From positions 1 to 35,179 of the forward strand of contig CAMVHW010000004.1 in the NCBI GenBank assembly GCA_947167395.1: DNA of 35,179 nucleotides, read 5' to 3'. A program made the position numbers and the translations under genes. Below, piece after piece: positions 17,134-25,962 of the stretch. The first letter of the stretch is position 1; every line of letters starts with the position of its first letter. The notes beneath the pieces are model-generated. The model had not been told where the DNA came from. It saw only the letters and a list, made by a program, of their open reading frames with translations, and ran no database searches. Source of the stretch: an uncultured Bacteroidales bacterium (lineage in GTDB: Bacteria > Bacteroidota > Bacteroidia > Bacteroidales > Paludibacteraceae).

Positions 17134-18936
17134 TCATAGTGTTACCTTAATTGTGGCTTTGGGCGAAATACCGGGTTGAACAATACCACCGTAACAATAG
17201 TACTTCGCGTTAGTCATATTAGTGCAGCCAAGCGAAATGTACATCATACTGTTTTGATAGAACAGATTCCCGTCCAAAAGCCATACAGGCTCGTAGGGCA
17301 ATACCTGTCCGTCTTTGGTATAACTTCCTTCACGATTTTGCCAAGTCAATGACCACGAAGCACCAAAGCCTTTATATATCCGGTGATCCAATCTAACTAC
17401 CAACTTATGACTCAAATAGTCCAAATACATAGATTTGGTCAGGTCAACATTATTCAAAAACAGATGGTTATAAGCGTACGATACTTCGGCATGAGTAATC
17501 CACGGCTTACTGATATGGTCAAGCGGACTGACCAGAGGTTTGTACATAGCCGACAGACCACATCCGGCAGCGTCCAAACCTGATATATTGGTCGCATAAT
17601 ACAGACCGTCGTCTTTTAGTTGCCAGTCGATTATATCTCTGCCGAAACGATAGAAACCATTGGCACGGAAGGTGAGATATGACCAAGTATATTGAGTTCC
17701 CAAATCAAGCGTCCAAGAACGTTCAGGCAAAAGGTTGACATCACCTCGCTGAATACCTGCGTGATAGTAAAGGTCGGTAAATGAAGGCAACCTGAGTGAA
17801 CGCAATACGTTTAATGACACTTGTCCCATAGGAGCATAGCGATAGGATAAGGACAAATCTCCACGCCAGTGATTGCCCGACATATTGTTCCAACTGCCTT
17901 GTGCGCCTATACTTGCGTTCAACTTTTCGTAGTTGAACGCCTGTCGCAGCGAATAATTGATATTCAGTCTGTTCTTACCAAGCGGAAACAAGTGTTTACC
18001 CGATAAAGAATCCCCTAATCCTGTTGATAGTATATTCTCGTTGCGAAGTTCCACTCCGACTTCGGTACGAGAGAAGGCGGTTTTATAATTACCCCATACG
18101 GAAGCCGCAGCCGTTTGCGACAAGTGTTTATTGCCTCCTGCCGTTTGCCCTCTATGCCATTCATATCGGTCGTAGTTGGCTCTATATGATGCTTGTGCGT
18201 CCAATCCCCATGCGTCCCAACGATGCTGATAACGAGCAGTAAGGAAGGCTGTTCGCGTAGCGTCAAACTGGTCTTGTGAGGCTAACGAATAGAACGAGTT
18301 GGCACCGGCATCCTTGTATTGACTACCCGCTTGCAGTTCCACGCCGTGAACATTAGCGGCATAATAGAGATTGGCAATACGATAGTCTGTATTGGATATA
18401 TAACCATTGGATTGATTATATTGAGCGGACGCGACATGCCAATGTCTCTGCCTTTGCCATTGACCTGTCAGGGTAGTGTTCCATAGTCCGAACCTACCGC
18501 CTGTCAGTTCTGCCGTATAACGATTATGGCTCTCTATACTGTCCGGAAGGCATGTTCTCGGTCGAGTGATGATGTTTATTGCCCCTTGCCTTACTTCCAC
18601 TTGGCTGATTATCTCGACCGAAATAGGTATATTGAGTGCATAGTGACCTGTTTGCGGGTCGGAGAGATTAACGCCGTTGATATACACCGCCACTTGGTCA
18701 AACGAACTGCCGTTGATACTCAAATCGGCTTGAACGCCGTTACCTCCGCGAGTGCGAAGGTCAATGGAAGGAAGATAAGTGAACAGGTCATTAACCGACT
18801 CTATGGGCAGATATTGCAACTCTTGCCCGCTGACAGTATAAATAAGTGAATGACCCTCTGCCTGCTGCTCAGGAGATTGAGCAGTAACATTGACGGTTGG
18901 CAGTTGCAGCCAACCTAATAAGAAAAGTAACAGCAT
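17134..18936 (-). CDS. TonB-dependent outer-membrane receptor (BtuB-like), shortened plug
   Basis: This 600-residue protein has a signal peptide ending VTA-Gln. The plug domain follows (VSGQELQYLPIESVNDLF, RTRGGNGVQADLSINGSS, VAVYINGVNLSDPQTGHY), then an Arg/Tyr/Trp-rich beta-barrel ending in an aliphatic strand (KATIKVTL). The D-Q-x-x-x-x-[IL]-N-G-V-N-[LF]-x-D-x-Q-T-G-H text is typical of Bacteroidota BtuB-like receptors. In the plug, VEVRQG runs straight into AINIIT. Family members normally have about 13 extra residues between them (G-P-x-x-x-x-G-x-x-x-x-x-G), so a segment appears lost in frame. The substrate is unknown. The gene follows two acyl-CoA synthetase genes by 24 bp. Confidence 0.9.
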   Translation of the reverse strand: MLLLFLLGWLQLPTVNVTAQSPEQQAEGHSLIYTVSGQELQYLPIESVNDLFTYLPSIDLRTRGGNGVQADLSINGSSFDQVAVYINGVNLSDPQTGHYALNIPISVEIISQVEVRQGAINIITRPRTCLPDSIESHNRYTAELTGGRFGLWNTTLTGQWQRQRHWHVASAQYNQSNGYISNTDYRIANLYYAANVHGVELQAGSQYKDAGANSFYSLASQDQFDATRTAFLTARYQHRWDAWGLDAQASYRANYDRYEWHRGQTAGGNKHLSQTAAASVWGNYKTAFSRTEVGVELRNENILSTGLGDSLSGKHLFPLGKNRLNINYSLRQAFNYEKLNASIGAQGSWNNMSGNHWRGDLSLSYRYAPMGQVSLNVLRSLRLPSFTDLYYHAGIQRGDVNLLPERSWTLDLGTQYTWSYLTFRANGFYRFGRDIIDWQLKDDGLYYATNISGLDAAGCGLSAMYKPLVSPLDHISKPWITHAEVSYAYNHLFLNNVDLTKSMYLDYLSHKLVVRLDHRIYKGFGASWSLTWQNREGSYTKDGQVLPYEPVWLLDGNLFYQNSMMYISLGCTNMTNAKYYCYGGIVQPGISPKATIKVTL

Positions 18937-18960
18937 ATAATAATAATTTTCAGTCCCTTC

Positions 18961-20577
18961 TTAATGATATAAGAAACGTTTGATACTCCTTTTGGGAGTT
19001 TTGTCAAATGCTTCTTTCATTATTTCCACATGATGCAATTTGCTATAATTAGGCAACATCTCGTTGATACGTTTCAGCAGGTCTTCCGCTGCGGCTTTGA
19101 GCGAGTCTTGCAATTTGACCTTCTCTTGGTCGGGGAAGATAAGAGCCACCAGTTTACCTTCCCTCTCCACTACAAGCGACTCCTCCACCAACGAGTCGTT
19201 ATTGATTCGACTTTCTATGTCTTCCGGATAGATATTTTGACCTGTCGAACCTAAAATCATTGTTTTCAGTCGTCCTTTGACAAAGATATTCTTTTTTCTG
19301 TCCAATGTACCGAGGTCGCCTGTACGGAACCAACCGTCACGAGTGAAAGCCGCTTGGGTGGCTTCCTCGTTCTTATAATAACCTATCATCAGATTGTCGC
19401 CTCTTACTTGCAACTCACCCACTCCGTTCTCATTGGGGTCAGCCACTCTCACTTCCATTCCCTTAACCGGCTTACCGCCTGAACGGGCCTTGAAGTTATG
19501 CACCATCTCACCACCGATAAGAGGTCCGCATTCGGTCATCCCATAACCTACCGACAAAGGGAAATGAACGTCCATCAGACAACGCTCAACATCCTTGTCT
19601 ATTGCCGCTCCGCCGCAGATAAAGTAACGCAGATGGCCACCAAAAGTCTTCTTCAAGTTATACTTTACCACAGCACGGATGATATTTCCCACAATAGGCA
19701 CGTTCCACCATATACGGATATTGCGTTTGGTTACCTTTGGAGCAATATGTTTCTTATAAATCTTCTCTATGACCAACGGCACTGTTACCACCAAATAGGG
19801 TTGGACATCTTGCAGTGCTTTGAGTAATATACTCGGCGTTGGAGTACGAGAGAGAAAATAGACGGTGCAACCCGAACAGAGAGGATAGAGCAATTCGCAC
19901 ACCTGACCATACATGTGCGCCAATGGTAACATAGAAACGATCTTCTCACCGGGAAGAGCAGGCAACGTTTCTTTACCGACCTCCACATTGTTGCTCAACG
20001 AGCGATTGGTAAGCATTACACCCTTAGGATTGCCCGTTGAACCTGATGTATAGTTAATAAGAACCAAATCGTCGAGGTTGTACGTACAAAAGCCTTCAAA
20101 CTCATCTTCCGAGACAGGAGTATCGTTCCATTCTTCCCAAGTATGCCAAGCCTTTTCCGTTCCGTATAGAATAGAGAAATCTGAAAGAGAAACGATGGCT
20201 TCCATTTCGGGTAACTCTTCATTTTTCAGTTGTTCCCACACAAAAGGTCCGACAAAGAGCATACGCGAATCGGAATGTTGGAGCAAGCGGCTTATATCCT
20301 GTGCCACAAAGTCTTGCAGAATGCTTACGATAACACCTCTATATGCAGCAATAGCCAAATAAGCCACAGCCCAGTTGGCACAATTACGACCTGCAAGAGC
20401 CACCTTATCACCCGCCTTTATCCCCATACGCTCAAACAGCAAATCCAAATGACGGATTTGCTGTCCAAGTTGCCTGAATGTATAACTCTTTGCATCATCT
20501 CCCGAATAATCGACCAACGCGAGTTGATCGGGATAGTGCGCAATCATCGAATCCAAATAGGCCAAATAATGCTGCAT
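18961..20577 (-). CDS. AMP-forming long-chain acyl-CoA synthetase, downstream paralogue
   Basis: The longest frame starts at 20646, but the Met at 20577 lies 7 bp after the upstream gene and aligns with that paralogue's N-terminus, so I chose it (538 residues). The adenylation motif TSGSTGNPKGVM starts near residue 177. GYGMTECGPLI and the hinge region GWFRTGDLG with KGRLKTMILGSTGQNIYPEDIE are present. It would activate a fatty acid to acyl-AMP and acyl-CoA. The C-terminal KTPKRSIKRFLYH closely resembles the paralogue's end, which supports a tandem duplication. Substrate length cannot be told. Confidence 0.92.
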   Translation of the reverse strand: MQHYLAYLDSMIAHYPDQLALVDYSGDDAKSYTFRQLGQQIRHLDLLFERMGIKAGDKVALAGRNCANWAVAYLAIAAYRGVIVSILQDFVAQDISRLLQHSDSRMLFVGPFVWEQLKNEELPEMEAIVSLSDFSILYGTEKAWHTWEEWNDTPVSEDEFEGFCTYNLDDLVLINYTSGSTGNPKGVMLTNRSLSNNVEVGKETLPALPGEKIVSMLPLAHMYGQVCELLYPLCSGCTVYFLSRTPTPSILLKALQDVQPYLVVTVPLVIEKIYKKHIAPKVTKRNIRIWWNVPIVGNIIRAVVKYNLKKTFGGHLRYFICGGAAIDKDVERCLMDVHFPLSVGYGMTECGPLIGGEMVHNFKARSGGKPVKGMEVRVADPNENGVGELQVRGDNLMIGYYKNEEATQAAFTRDGWFRTGDLGTLDRKKNIFVKGRLKTMILGSTGQNIYPEDIESRINNDSLVEESLVVEREGKLVALIFPDQEKVKLQDSLKAAAEDLLKRINEMLPNYSKLHHVEIMKEAFDKTPKRSIKRFLYH

Positions 20578-20584
20578 ATCAGTT

Positions 20585-22225
20585 TTATGAATATAAGAAG
20601 CGTTTGATAGACTTTTTCGGAGTCTTTTCAAACTCTTTGTCAACAATCTCTATATCTGCTATCTTGCTATATTGAGGCAAACGATTATTAGAGAGTTGCA
20701 TCCACTGCTTTTTCATCTCGTCCATCGTCTTGCCTGCGGTATCATAATCAGCGTCGGGGAACACCAGAGCCACCAACTTACCTTCACGAGACACCACTAC
20801 CGACTCTGCCACTCCTTCGTTGCTATTGACTATATTCTCTATCTCTTCCGGATAGATATTCTGTCCGCTGGGACCAAGAATCATATTCTTGCTTCTTCCT
20901 CGAATAAAAAGGTATCCGTCAGCGTCAACCACGCCCAAGTCGCCTGTTCTGAGCCAACCGTCTTTGGTAAAGACTGCCTTGGTTGCCTCCTCGTTCTTAT
21001 AGTAACCTATCATATTGGCTTCACCCTTAACCTGTATCTCACCCACAATGTTTTGCGGGTCGGTTGAGTCAATACGCAGATCCATACGGTCAACTATCTT
21101 ACCGCACGAATGTAACTTAAACTCCTGCCACGGCACGTAAGAGATGAGCGGACCGCACTCGGTCATACCATAACCTACAAGGAAGGGGAAGTTAATGTCT
21201 TTCAGGCATTGTTCCACTTCGCTATTGAGCGCAGCACCACCTATAATAAGGTGTTCAACCTTGCCGCCGAAAGCGTCAAGCAAACCTTGTTTAACTTTAT
21301 TGCGGATGATTCGACCCACAATAGGCATATTCCACATCAAACGTACAATAGGCTTCCTGACAATAGGACGCAGTTTCTTTTGATAGATCTTCTCTATAAT
21401 AAGCGGAACCATAAAGATAAGATATGGTTTACACTCTTTGAAAGCCTTCATCAGAGTGGGAGTAGCCATACGAGGAATATAATAAATATGTGTACCGCCT
21501 GCCACTTGATAGAGAAACTCAAAAGCCATACCGAACATGTGAGCCAAGGGCAAAAGCGAAACCATTGTCTTGCTCGGGTCGTTAGGGATATGCTCTACGC
21601 CAAAAGTTACGTTGGTACTCAATGAGCGATAGGTCAGCATAACGCCCTTGGGGCTGCTTGTGGTACCGGAAGTATAGTTAATCAGTGCCAACTCGTCCAG
21701 ATTGTCGGTATGATAATTGATGTCATCGGCAGTAAAACCGTTAGGATGAGCCTCCTCATACAACTTATCCATATTGGCTATGGCTTCGCGTATATCATCA
21801 TCGGCTGCATAGATAACGCTGAAATCCATATAACCTATAATGGCGCGCAGGTTAGGCATCTTCTCAGCCTTAACTTTCTTGGCGACCATAGGTCCGGCAA
21901 GCAGTATCTTGGCTTCGGAATGATTAACTAATTTCTCAATGTCCTCACCCGTAAAATCGGGTAATATACTTACACCGATAGCACGGTATGCCAATATGGA
22001 CAGATAACTGATTGCCCAGTTGCTGCTATTAACGCCGCAAAAAGCAATCTTATCACCGGGTTTAACGCCACAAGCCACGTAGGCAAGACGAAGTTTCTCC
22101 AATTGAATAGCAACTTCGCCGTATGTATAATTTACATTTTCCCCAAAGTCACTAAAAGCGGGACCATTCCAGTTGGTCTTCATTACCTTATTGAGATAGG
22201 TAAAGAAATGTTTTGTTTGTGTCAT
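20585..22225 (-). CDS. AMP-forming long-chain acyl-CoA synthetase, upstream paralogue
   Basis: This 546-residue member of the ANL superfamily carries the adenylate-binding loop TSGTTSSPKG (185-194), where the usual Gly after TSGTT is Ser. It also has VGYGMTECGPLI, WLRTGDLG and RGRSKNMILGPSGQNIYPEEIE. It is predicted to be membrane-associated and cytosolic, activating fatty acids for phospholipid synthesis or degradation. A Bacteroidota promoter lies about 55 bp upstream. The second, clearly paralogous gene starts 7 bp after its stop. Confidence 0.92.
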   Translation of the reverse strand: MTQTKHFFTYLNKVMKTNWNGPAFSDFGENVNYTYGEVAIQLEKLRLAYVACGVKPGDKIAFCGVNSSNWAISYLSILAYRAIGVSILPDFTGEDIEKLVNHSEAKILLAGPMVAKKVKAEKMPNLRAIIGYMDFSVIYAADDDIREAIANMDKLYEEAHPNGFTADDINYHTDNLDELALINYTSGTTSSPKGVMLTYRSLSTNVTFGVEHIPNDPSKTMVSLLPLAHMFGMAFEFLYQVAGGTHIYYIPRMATPTLMKAFKECKPYLIFMVPLIIEKIYQKKLRPIVRKPIVRLMWNMPIVGRIIRNKVKQGLLDAFGGKVEHLIIGGAALNSEVEQCLKDINFPFLVGYGMTECGPLISYVPWQEFKLHSCGKIVDRMDLRIDSTDPQNIVGEIQVKGEANMIGYYKNEEATKAVFTKDGWLRTGDLGVVDADGYLFIRGRSKNMILGPSGQNIYPEEIENIVNSNEGVAESVVVSREGKLVALVFPDADYDTAGKTMDEMKKQWMQLSNNRLPQYSKIADIEIVDKEFEKTPKKSIKRFLYS

Positions 22226-22278
22226 AATTTAATCTTGTTTATATGTGCATTTTTTGTCATTTTCATATCAAAACGCGA

Positions 22279-22310
22279 CAAAAATATGCCATTTCAACAA
22301 GTCGCTCAAC
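22279..22310 (-). promoter_or_regulatory. Promoter for the acyl-CoA synthetase operon
   Basis: On the minus strand, GTTG (22310-22307) is followed after 20 nt by TATTTTTG (22286-22279), matching TAnnTTTG. It likely drives both synthetases and perhaps the TonB receptor. Confidence 0.7.
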
Positions 22311-22360
22311 CATTCGCCGCTGATAGCAAAATAGTAGGGATTAAACGGAATTTTTCGGGG

Positions 22361-22408
22361 TGAAAAATATAAATATGGGGTAAAACAAGCCTACTTGCAA
22401 CCCCATAT
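22361..22408 (-). terminator. Hairpin terminator after nagB
   Basis: A perfect 9-bp stem, ATATGGGGT (22373-22381) with ACCCCATAT (22400-22408), encloses an inner CAAG/CTTG stem (22386-22389 with 22394-22397). Read on the minus strand it begins 4 bp after the nagB stop and is followed by ATATTTTTCA, a T-rich tract. A second small AT stem, ATTTTTC/GAAAAAT (22350-22356 with 22362-22368), lies just beyond. The layout fits an intrinsic terminator separating nagB from the synthetase operon. Confidence 0.7.
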
Positions 22409-22412
22409 AGTA

Positions 22413-23222
22413 TCACAGAAGAGTATCGGGATTGAGGTTCTTTTTCTCTATATCGAGAAAATACTTGTATGTACCCACTTTCAGTTCGTCGCAGGCAGCC
22501 TCATCGCATACTATAATACCATGAGGGTGCATTTGGAGAGCGGAAACAGTCCACATGTGGCTAATGGGTTTCTCTATGGCGTGCAACAAAGCACGTGCTT
22601 TTTGATGACCATTAACCAATATGAGTACCTGCTTGGCATCCATAATAGTGGCAACACCTACGGTTAGTGCGCTCTTGGGAACCTTGTTAGGGTCGTTATC
22701 AAAGAAACGGGAGTTGGCAATCAGAGTGTCGGTGGTCAGTTCCTTTATTCGTGTACGAGAAGAGAGGGACGACCCGGGTTCGTTAAATGCTATATGACCG
22801 TCCGGACCAATACCGCCTACAAAGAGATGGATACCACCCGCCTGCATAATCTTTTGTTCGTAGCGAGCACACTCACCTATCAGGTCTGCCGCATTGCCGT
22901 TGAGGATATTAACGTTCTCCTTGCGTATATCTATATGCGAGAAGAAATTGTTCCACATAAAAGAATGATAACTCTCCGGATGGTCTTCGGCAATACCTAC
23001 ATACTCATCCATATTAAAAGTTATGACATTACGGAACGACACTTTACCTGATTCGTATAACTTAATCAGTTCCTTATACATCCCCAAGGGGCTGCTGCCT
23101 GTTGGCAAACCCAATACAAAAGGACGACTTTCCTTGGGAGCAAAGTTATTGATTTGTTGAGCAACATAATTAGCAGCCCAACGAGAAACAAGTTCGTAAG
23201 AAGGTTCGATTATAACTCTCAT
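22413..23222 (-). CDS. nagB: Glucosamine-6-phosphate deaminase
   Basis: This 269-residue enzyme converts glucosamine 6-phosphate to fructose 6-phosphate and ammonia. [10 protein letters not shown] (38-47) binds phosphate. The catalytic Asp72 lies in NMDEYVG, and Asp141, His143 and Glu148 lie in [14 protein letters not shown]. Length matches the hexameric E. coli type. It is the last gene of a probable yhcH-glgB-nagB unit (63-bp gap to glgB) and is followed at once by a hairpin terminator. Confidence 0.96.
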   Translation of the reverse strand: MRVIIEPSYELVSRWAANYVAQQINNFAPKESRPFVLGLPTGSSPLGMYKELIKLYESGKVSFRNVITFNMDEYVGIAEDHPESYHSFMWNNFFSHIDIRKENVNILNGNAADLIGECARYEQKIMQAGGIHLFVGGIGPDGHIAFNEPGSSLSSRTRIKELTTDTLIANSRFFDNDPNKVPKSALTVGVATIMDAKQVLILVNGHQKARALLHAIEKPISHMWTVSALQMHPHGIIVCDEAACDELKVGTYKYFLDIEKKNLNPDTLL

Positions 23223-23285
23223 AAAAGTACGATTTAATCGGAATAATTCGGATTCTTTTTCTGTCGATTTAAGACATTGAATAAA

Positions 23286-25316
23286 TCAATGATTCTTTTT
23301 TAGCACCACTGCCGAGCGTGCAGGCAGATACAATTTGAGCCAACCTTTATGGTCAGGCTGATACAGAGGGTCAGGATTAGTAAAATGCTCTACCGAATCG
23401 TCTGCCAATCCAAAACCGGCATAGGCTGTATTATCCGTGTTAAGTACGACACGATAACTACCCTCTTCGGTCAAGATGCCATAATCGAAATACGAACGCT
23501 GACCACTCCAGTTGAACACGAAAATAAGATTCCCTCTTCTAAAAGCGTGGACTTGGTCGCCTTCTTTATCCCACAGCACTTCTATCGGACTGCTCATAAA
23601 TGGTTTGGCTGCATACTTCTCTGTCATAAGCAGATGAACCATATCCTTGTCGAAACGATTGAGGTCGCTATAATAGAAGTTCTCATTGTCAGCCAATGAC
23701 CACTGACGACGAGCATAATGGTAACTCCAGTTATTACCTTGACGCGGGAAGTCAATCCATTCGGGGTGCCCGAACTCATTACCCATAAAGTTGAGATAAC
23801 CTCCGTTGGCAGTGGAAGCCGTAATGAGGCGAATCATCTTATGGAGTGCAATACCGCGATTGACCATATAGGTGTCGTGACCATGCTCAAAGTGCCAATA
23901 CATATCGGAATCAACCAAACGGAAGATGATAGTCTTATCTCCCACCAAGGCTTGGTCGTGGCTCTCGGCATAAGATATATTACGTTCGTCACCACGACGA
24001 TTGGTCATCTCGTAGAATATATGTCCTGCCTTCCAATCCTCGTCCTTAACTTCCTTTATGTACTTAATCCAAAAGTCGGGTATGCCCATAGCCATACGAT
24101 AGTCAAAACCTATACCGCCATCCTTACGCGGGGCAGCCAAGCCGGGCATACCTGACATATCCTCGGCTATGGTGATGGCATTGGGTACAAAGTCGTGAAT
24201 GAGTTGGTTAGCCAAGGTAAGATAACAGATAGCATCTCCGTCGGCATTAGGAGTATAATAACAATCATATCCGTTGAAGTCCTCACCCAAGCCATGACTC
24301 AGATACATCATCGATGTTACACCATCGAAACGGAAACCGTCGAAACGATATTCGTCCAACCAGTACTTGCAGTTAGACAAAAGGAAATGAAGGACTTCGT
24401 TTTTCTGATAATTGAAGCACAGGCTATCCCAAGCCGGGTGTTCGCGTCGCGGACCGTCGTGGAAATACTGATAGGGAGTGCCGTCTTGGCGAGCAAGACC
24501 TTCTTGTTCATTCTTAACAGAGTGAGAATGAACAATATCCATAATAACAGCCATTCCCCGTCCGTGAGCATCGTCTATCAACGCTTTCAACTCTTCCGGC
24601 GTACCGAAACGCGAAGAAGCGGCAAAGAAAGAAGACACGTGATAACCAAAAGAGCCATAATAAGGGTGCTCTTGAATAGCCATTATCTGAATGCAGTTAT
24701 ATCCCAAATTCGCTATACGCGGCAGCACTTCCTGTCGGAAATGCTCGTATGAAGCCACCACGGGCTGCTCACTTGACATACCTATATGACATTCATAAAT
24801 GAAAAGGCTTTGCTTCTTTATATTGGGATGTGCTTCGTTTTTCCACTCATAGGCTGTGGGAGTCCATACTTGCGCAGAGAAGAGTTTGGTTTGTTCGTCT
24901 TGCACAACTCTATTAGCGTATGCGGGGATGCGCTCACCGCTACCTCCGTCCCATTCAACCAATAGTTTATAATACTGCTGATGTTTTATCTGCGAGCGTT
25001 TCCAAGTACCTTCCCAAACGCCGTTATCAATTCGTTTGAGGCGATAAGCCTCGTCTTTCTGCCAGTTGTTCATATCACCGAGTATATAAACAGCAGAGGC
25101 AGCAGGCAACCATTCGCGCATTACCCAACCTTTGGAAGTTTGGTGTAAGCCGAAATATAAATAGCCGTTAGCCCAGTCAACAAGCGGCTGACCATTGGTT
25201 ATTTGTTCTTGTTTTTGGTAGGAGTAATCAAATCTGCCTTGGATAGCACTTTCAAATGGCAGCAGATAGGGGTCGTTTGCGACGAGTTTGAGCCTCGTCT
25301 TATGTGTTTGAGCCAT
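23286..25316 (-). CDS. glgB: 1,4-alpha-glucan branching enzyme (GH13, eukaryote-like)
   Basis: This 676-residue protein has an N-terminal CBM48-like domain (EWLPAASAVYILGDMNNW) and a GH13 catalytic barrel. The catalytic residues are Asp331 in GFRFDGVTSMMY, Glu385 in TIAEDMSG and Asp454 in ESHDQ. It also has VVLHSH-like IVHSHSVKN. The GLGEDFNGYDCYY and NFMGNEFGHPEWIDFPR texts are those of eukaryotic-type branching enzymes (subfamily 8), which Bacteroidota carry. It makes alpha-1,6 branches in glycogen. It is joined to yhcH by a 6-bp gap. No glgA or glgC is in the window. Confidence 0.96.
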   Translation of the reverse strand: MAQTHKTRLKLVANDPYLLPFESAIQGRFDYSYQKQEQITNGQPLVDWANGYLYFGLHQTSKGWVMREWLPAASAVYILGDMNNWQKDEAYRLKRIDNGVWEGTWKRSQIKHQQYYKLLVEWDGGSGERIPAYANRVVQDEQTKLFSAQVWTPTAYEWKNEAHPNIKKQSLFIYECHIGMSSEQPVVASYEHFRQEVLPRIANLGYNCIQIMAIQEHPYYGSFGYHVSSFFAASSRFGTPEELKALIDDAHGRGMAVIMDIVHSHSVKNEQEGLARQDGTPYQYFHDGPRREHPAWDSLCFNYQKNEVLHFLLSNCKYWLDEYRFDGFRFDGVTSMMYLSHGLGEDFNGYDCYYTPNADGDAICYLTLANQLIHDFVPNAITIAEDMSGMPGLAAPRKDGGIGFDYRMAMGIPDFWIKYIKEVKDEDWKAGHIFYEMTNRRGDERNISYAESHDQALVGDKTIIFRLVDSDMYWHFEHGHDTYMVNRGIALHKMIRLITASTANGGYLNFMGNEFGHPEWIDFPRQGNNWSYHYARRQWSLADNENFYYSDLNRFDKDMVHLLMTEKYAAKPFMSSPIEVLWDKEGDQVHAFRRGNLIFVFNWSGQRSYFDYGILTEEGSYRVVLNTDNTAYAGFGLADDSVEHFTNPDPLYQPDHKGWLKLYLPARSAVVLKKNH

Positions 25317-25322
25317 AATAAA

Positions 25323-25778
25323 TTACGATTGCACGCGAGTTTTGACAATCAGTTTACGCAAAGAGCGACCGGGAGCGATACCGGGTCTGTGCGCATCACT
25401 GGGGAAGAATACAACGAAATACCCGATGGGGACATCAAAAAGAATCTGCGAAGCGTCGCTGAACAACTCAACGTCTTTACCTTCATCATACTCTTGGATT
25501 TCCTGTTGACAATCCACTTGAGGTTTCCAACCCATCGTTTCGGTATCAGTCATAGGAACCTGAATATCAATATAATCACGATGAGCCTCCATAGGCAGAC
25601 TTTTCTCGTCTTTACCTTTAAGGTCTATGATATTGATAAATAAGTCGTCACCGTCCAGACGGACTTTACAAGCGGGAAATTGTTCTAACTCATTGTCGTT
25701 GTAGAACTGAATAAAACGTTCCAATCCGGGAACGCTGTCATAATACAAATCTGCGTTTTCAATTTTATCTATAATCAT
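25323..25778 (-). CDS. YhcH/YjgK/YiaL (NanQ-like) beta-sandwich protein
   Basis: The longest frame starts at 25853, but the Met at 25778 (MIIDKIENADLYYDSVPG) gives 151 residues, the normal family size, and lies downstream of the promoter, so I use it. The family motif with metal-binding His and Glu is seen as MEAHRDYIDIQVPMTDTE, with a later FPSDAHRPG. E. coli members are linked to sialic-acid anomer conversion or sugar use. The substrate here is unknown, but its place in front of glgB and nagB suggests a sugar or amino-sugar role. Confidence 0.88.
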   Translation of the reverse strand: MIIDKIENADLYYDSVPGLERFIQFYNDNELEQFPACKVRLDGDDLFINIIDLKGKDEKSLPMEAHRDYIDIQVPMTDTETMGWKPQVDCQQEIQEYDEGKDVELFSDASQILFDVPIGYFVVFFPSDAHRPGIAPGRSLRKLIVKTRVQS

Positions 25779-25822
25779 AATAACTATTCGGGAATGAACC
25801 CGATTTTGGTTAAGAGCGGCGA

Positions 25823-25854
25823 CAAAAGTAGAGTGAAAATGATAAATATGCAAC
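25823..25854 (-). promoter_or_regulatory. Promoter for yhcH-glgB-nagB operon
   Basis: On the minus strand, GTTG (25854-25851) is followed after 20 nt by TACTTTTG (25830-25823). It lies 45 bp before the chosen yhcH start and argues against the upstream ATG at 25853. Confidence 0.7.
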
Positions 25855-25891
25855 CTATAAGGTTGTTTTTAAGATAAAAAGCAAAACTGAC

Positions 25892-25923
25892 TTGTAGATG
25901 TGGCAAATAAAGCAGTACTTTTG
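25892..25923 (+). promoter_or_regulatory. Promoter for proA
   Basis: A TTG core at 25892-25894 (CTTG) is followed after 21 nt by TACTTTTG (25916-25923). It is 40 bp before the proA start and divergent from the yhcH promoter, so the two regulatory regions share about 180 bp. Confidence 0.65.
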
Positions 25924-25962
25924 CGGCGTTAAAACACACGAATTTATTACCACTAAACACTT

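Noticed and set aside
20578-20646. Upstream ATG adding 23 residues to the second acyl-CoA synthetase
   Set aside because: The extension overlaps the first synthetase's conserved C-terminus, and the paralogue aligns from the later Met at 20577.
25779-25853. Upstream ATG adding 25 residues to the YhcH-family protein
   Set aside because: It lies within the promoter elements and makes the protein longer than the family norm.
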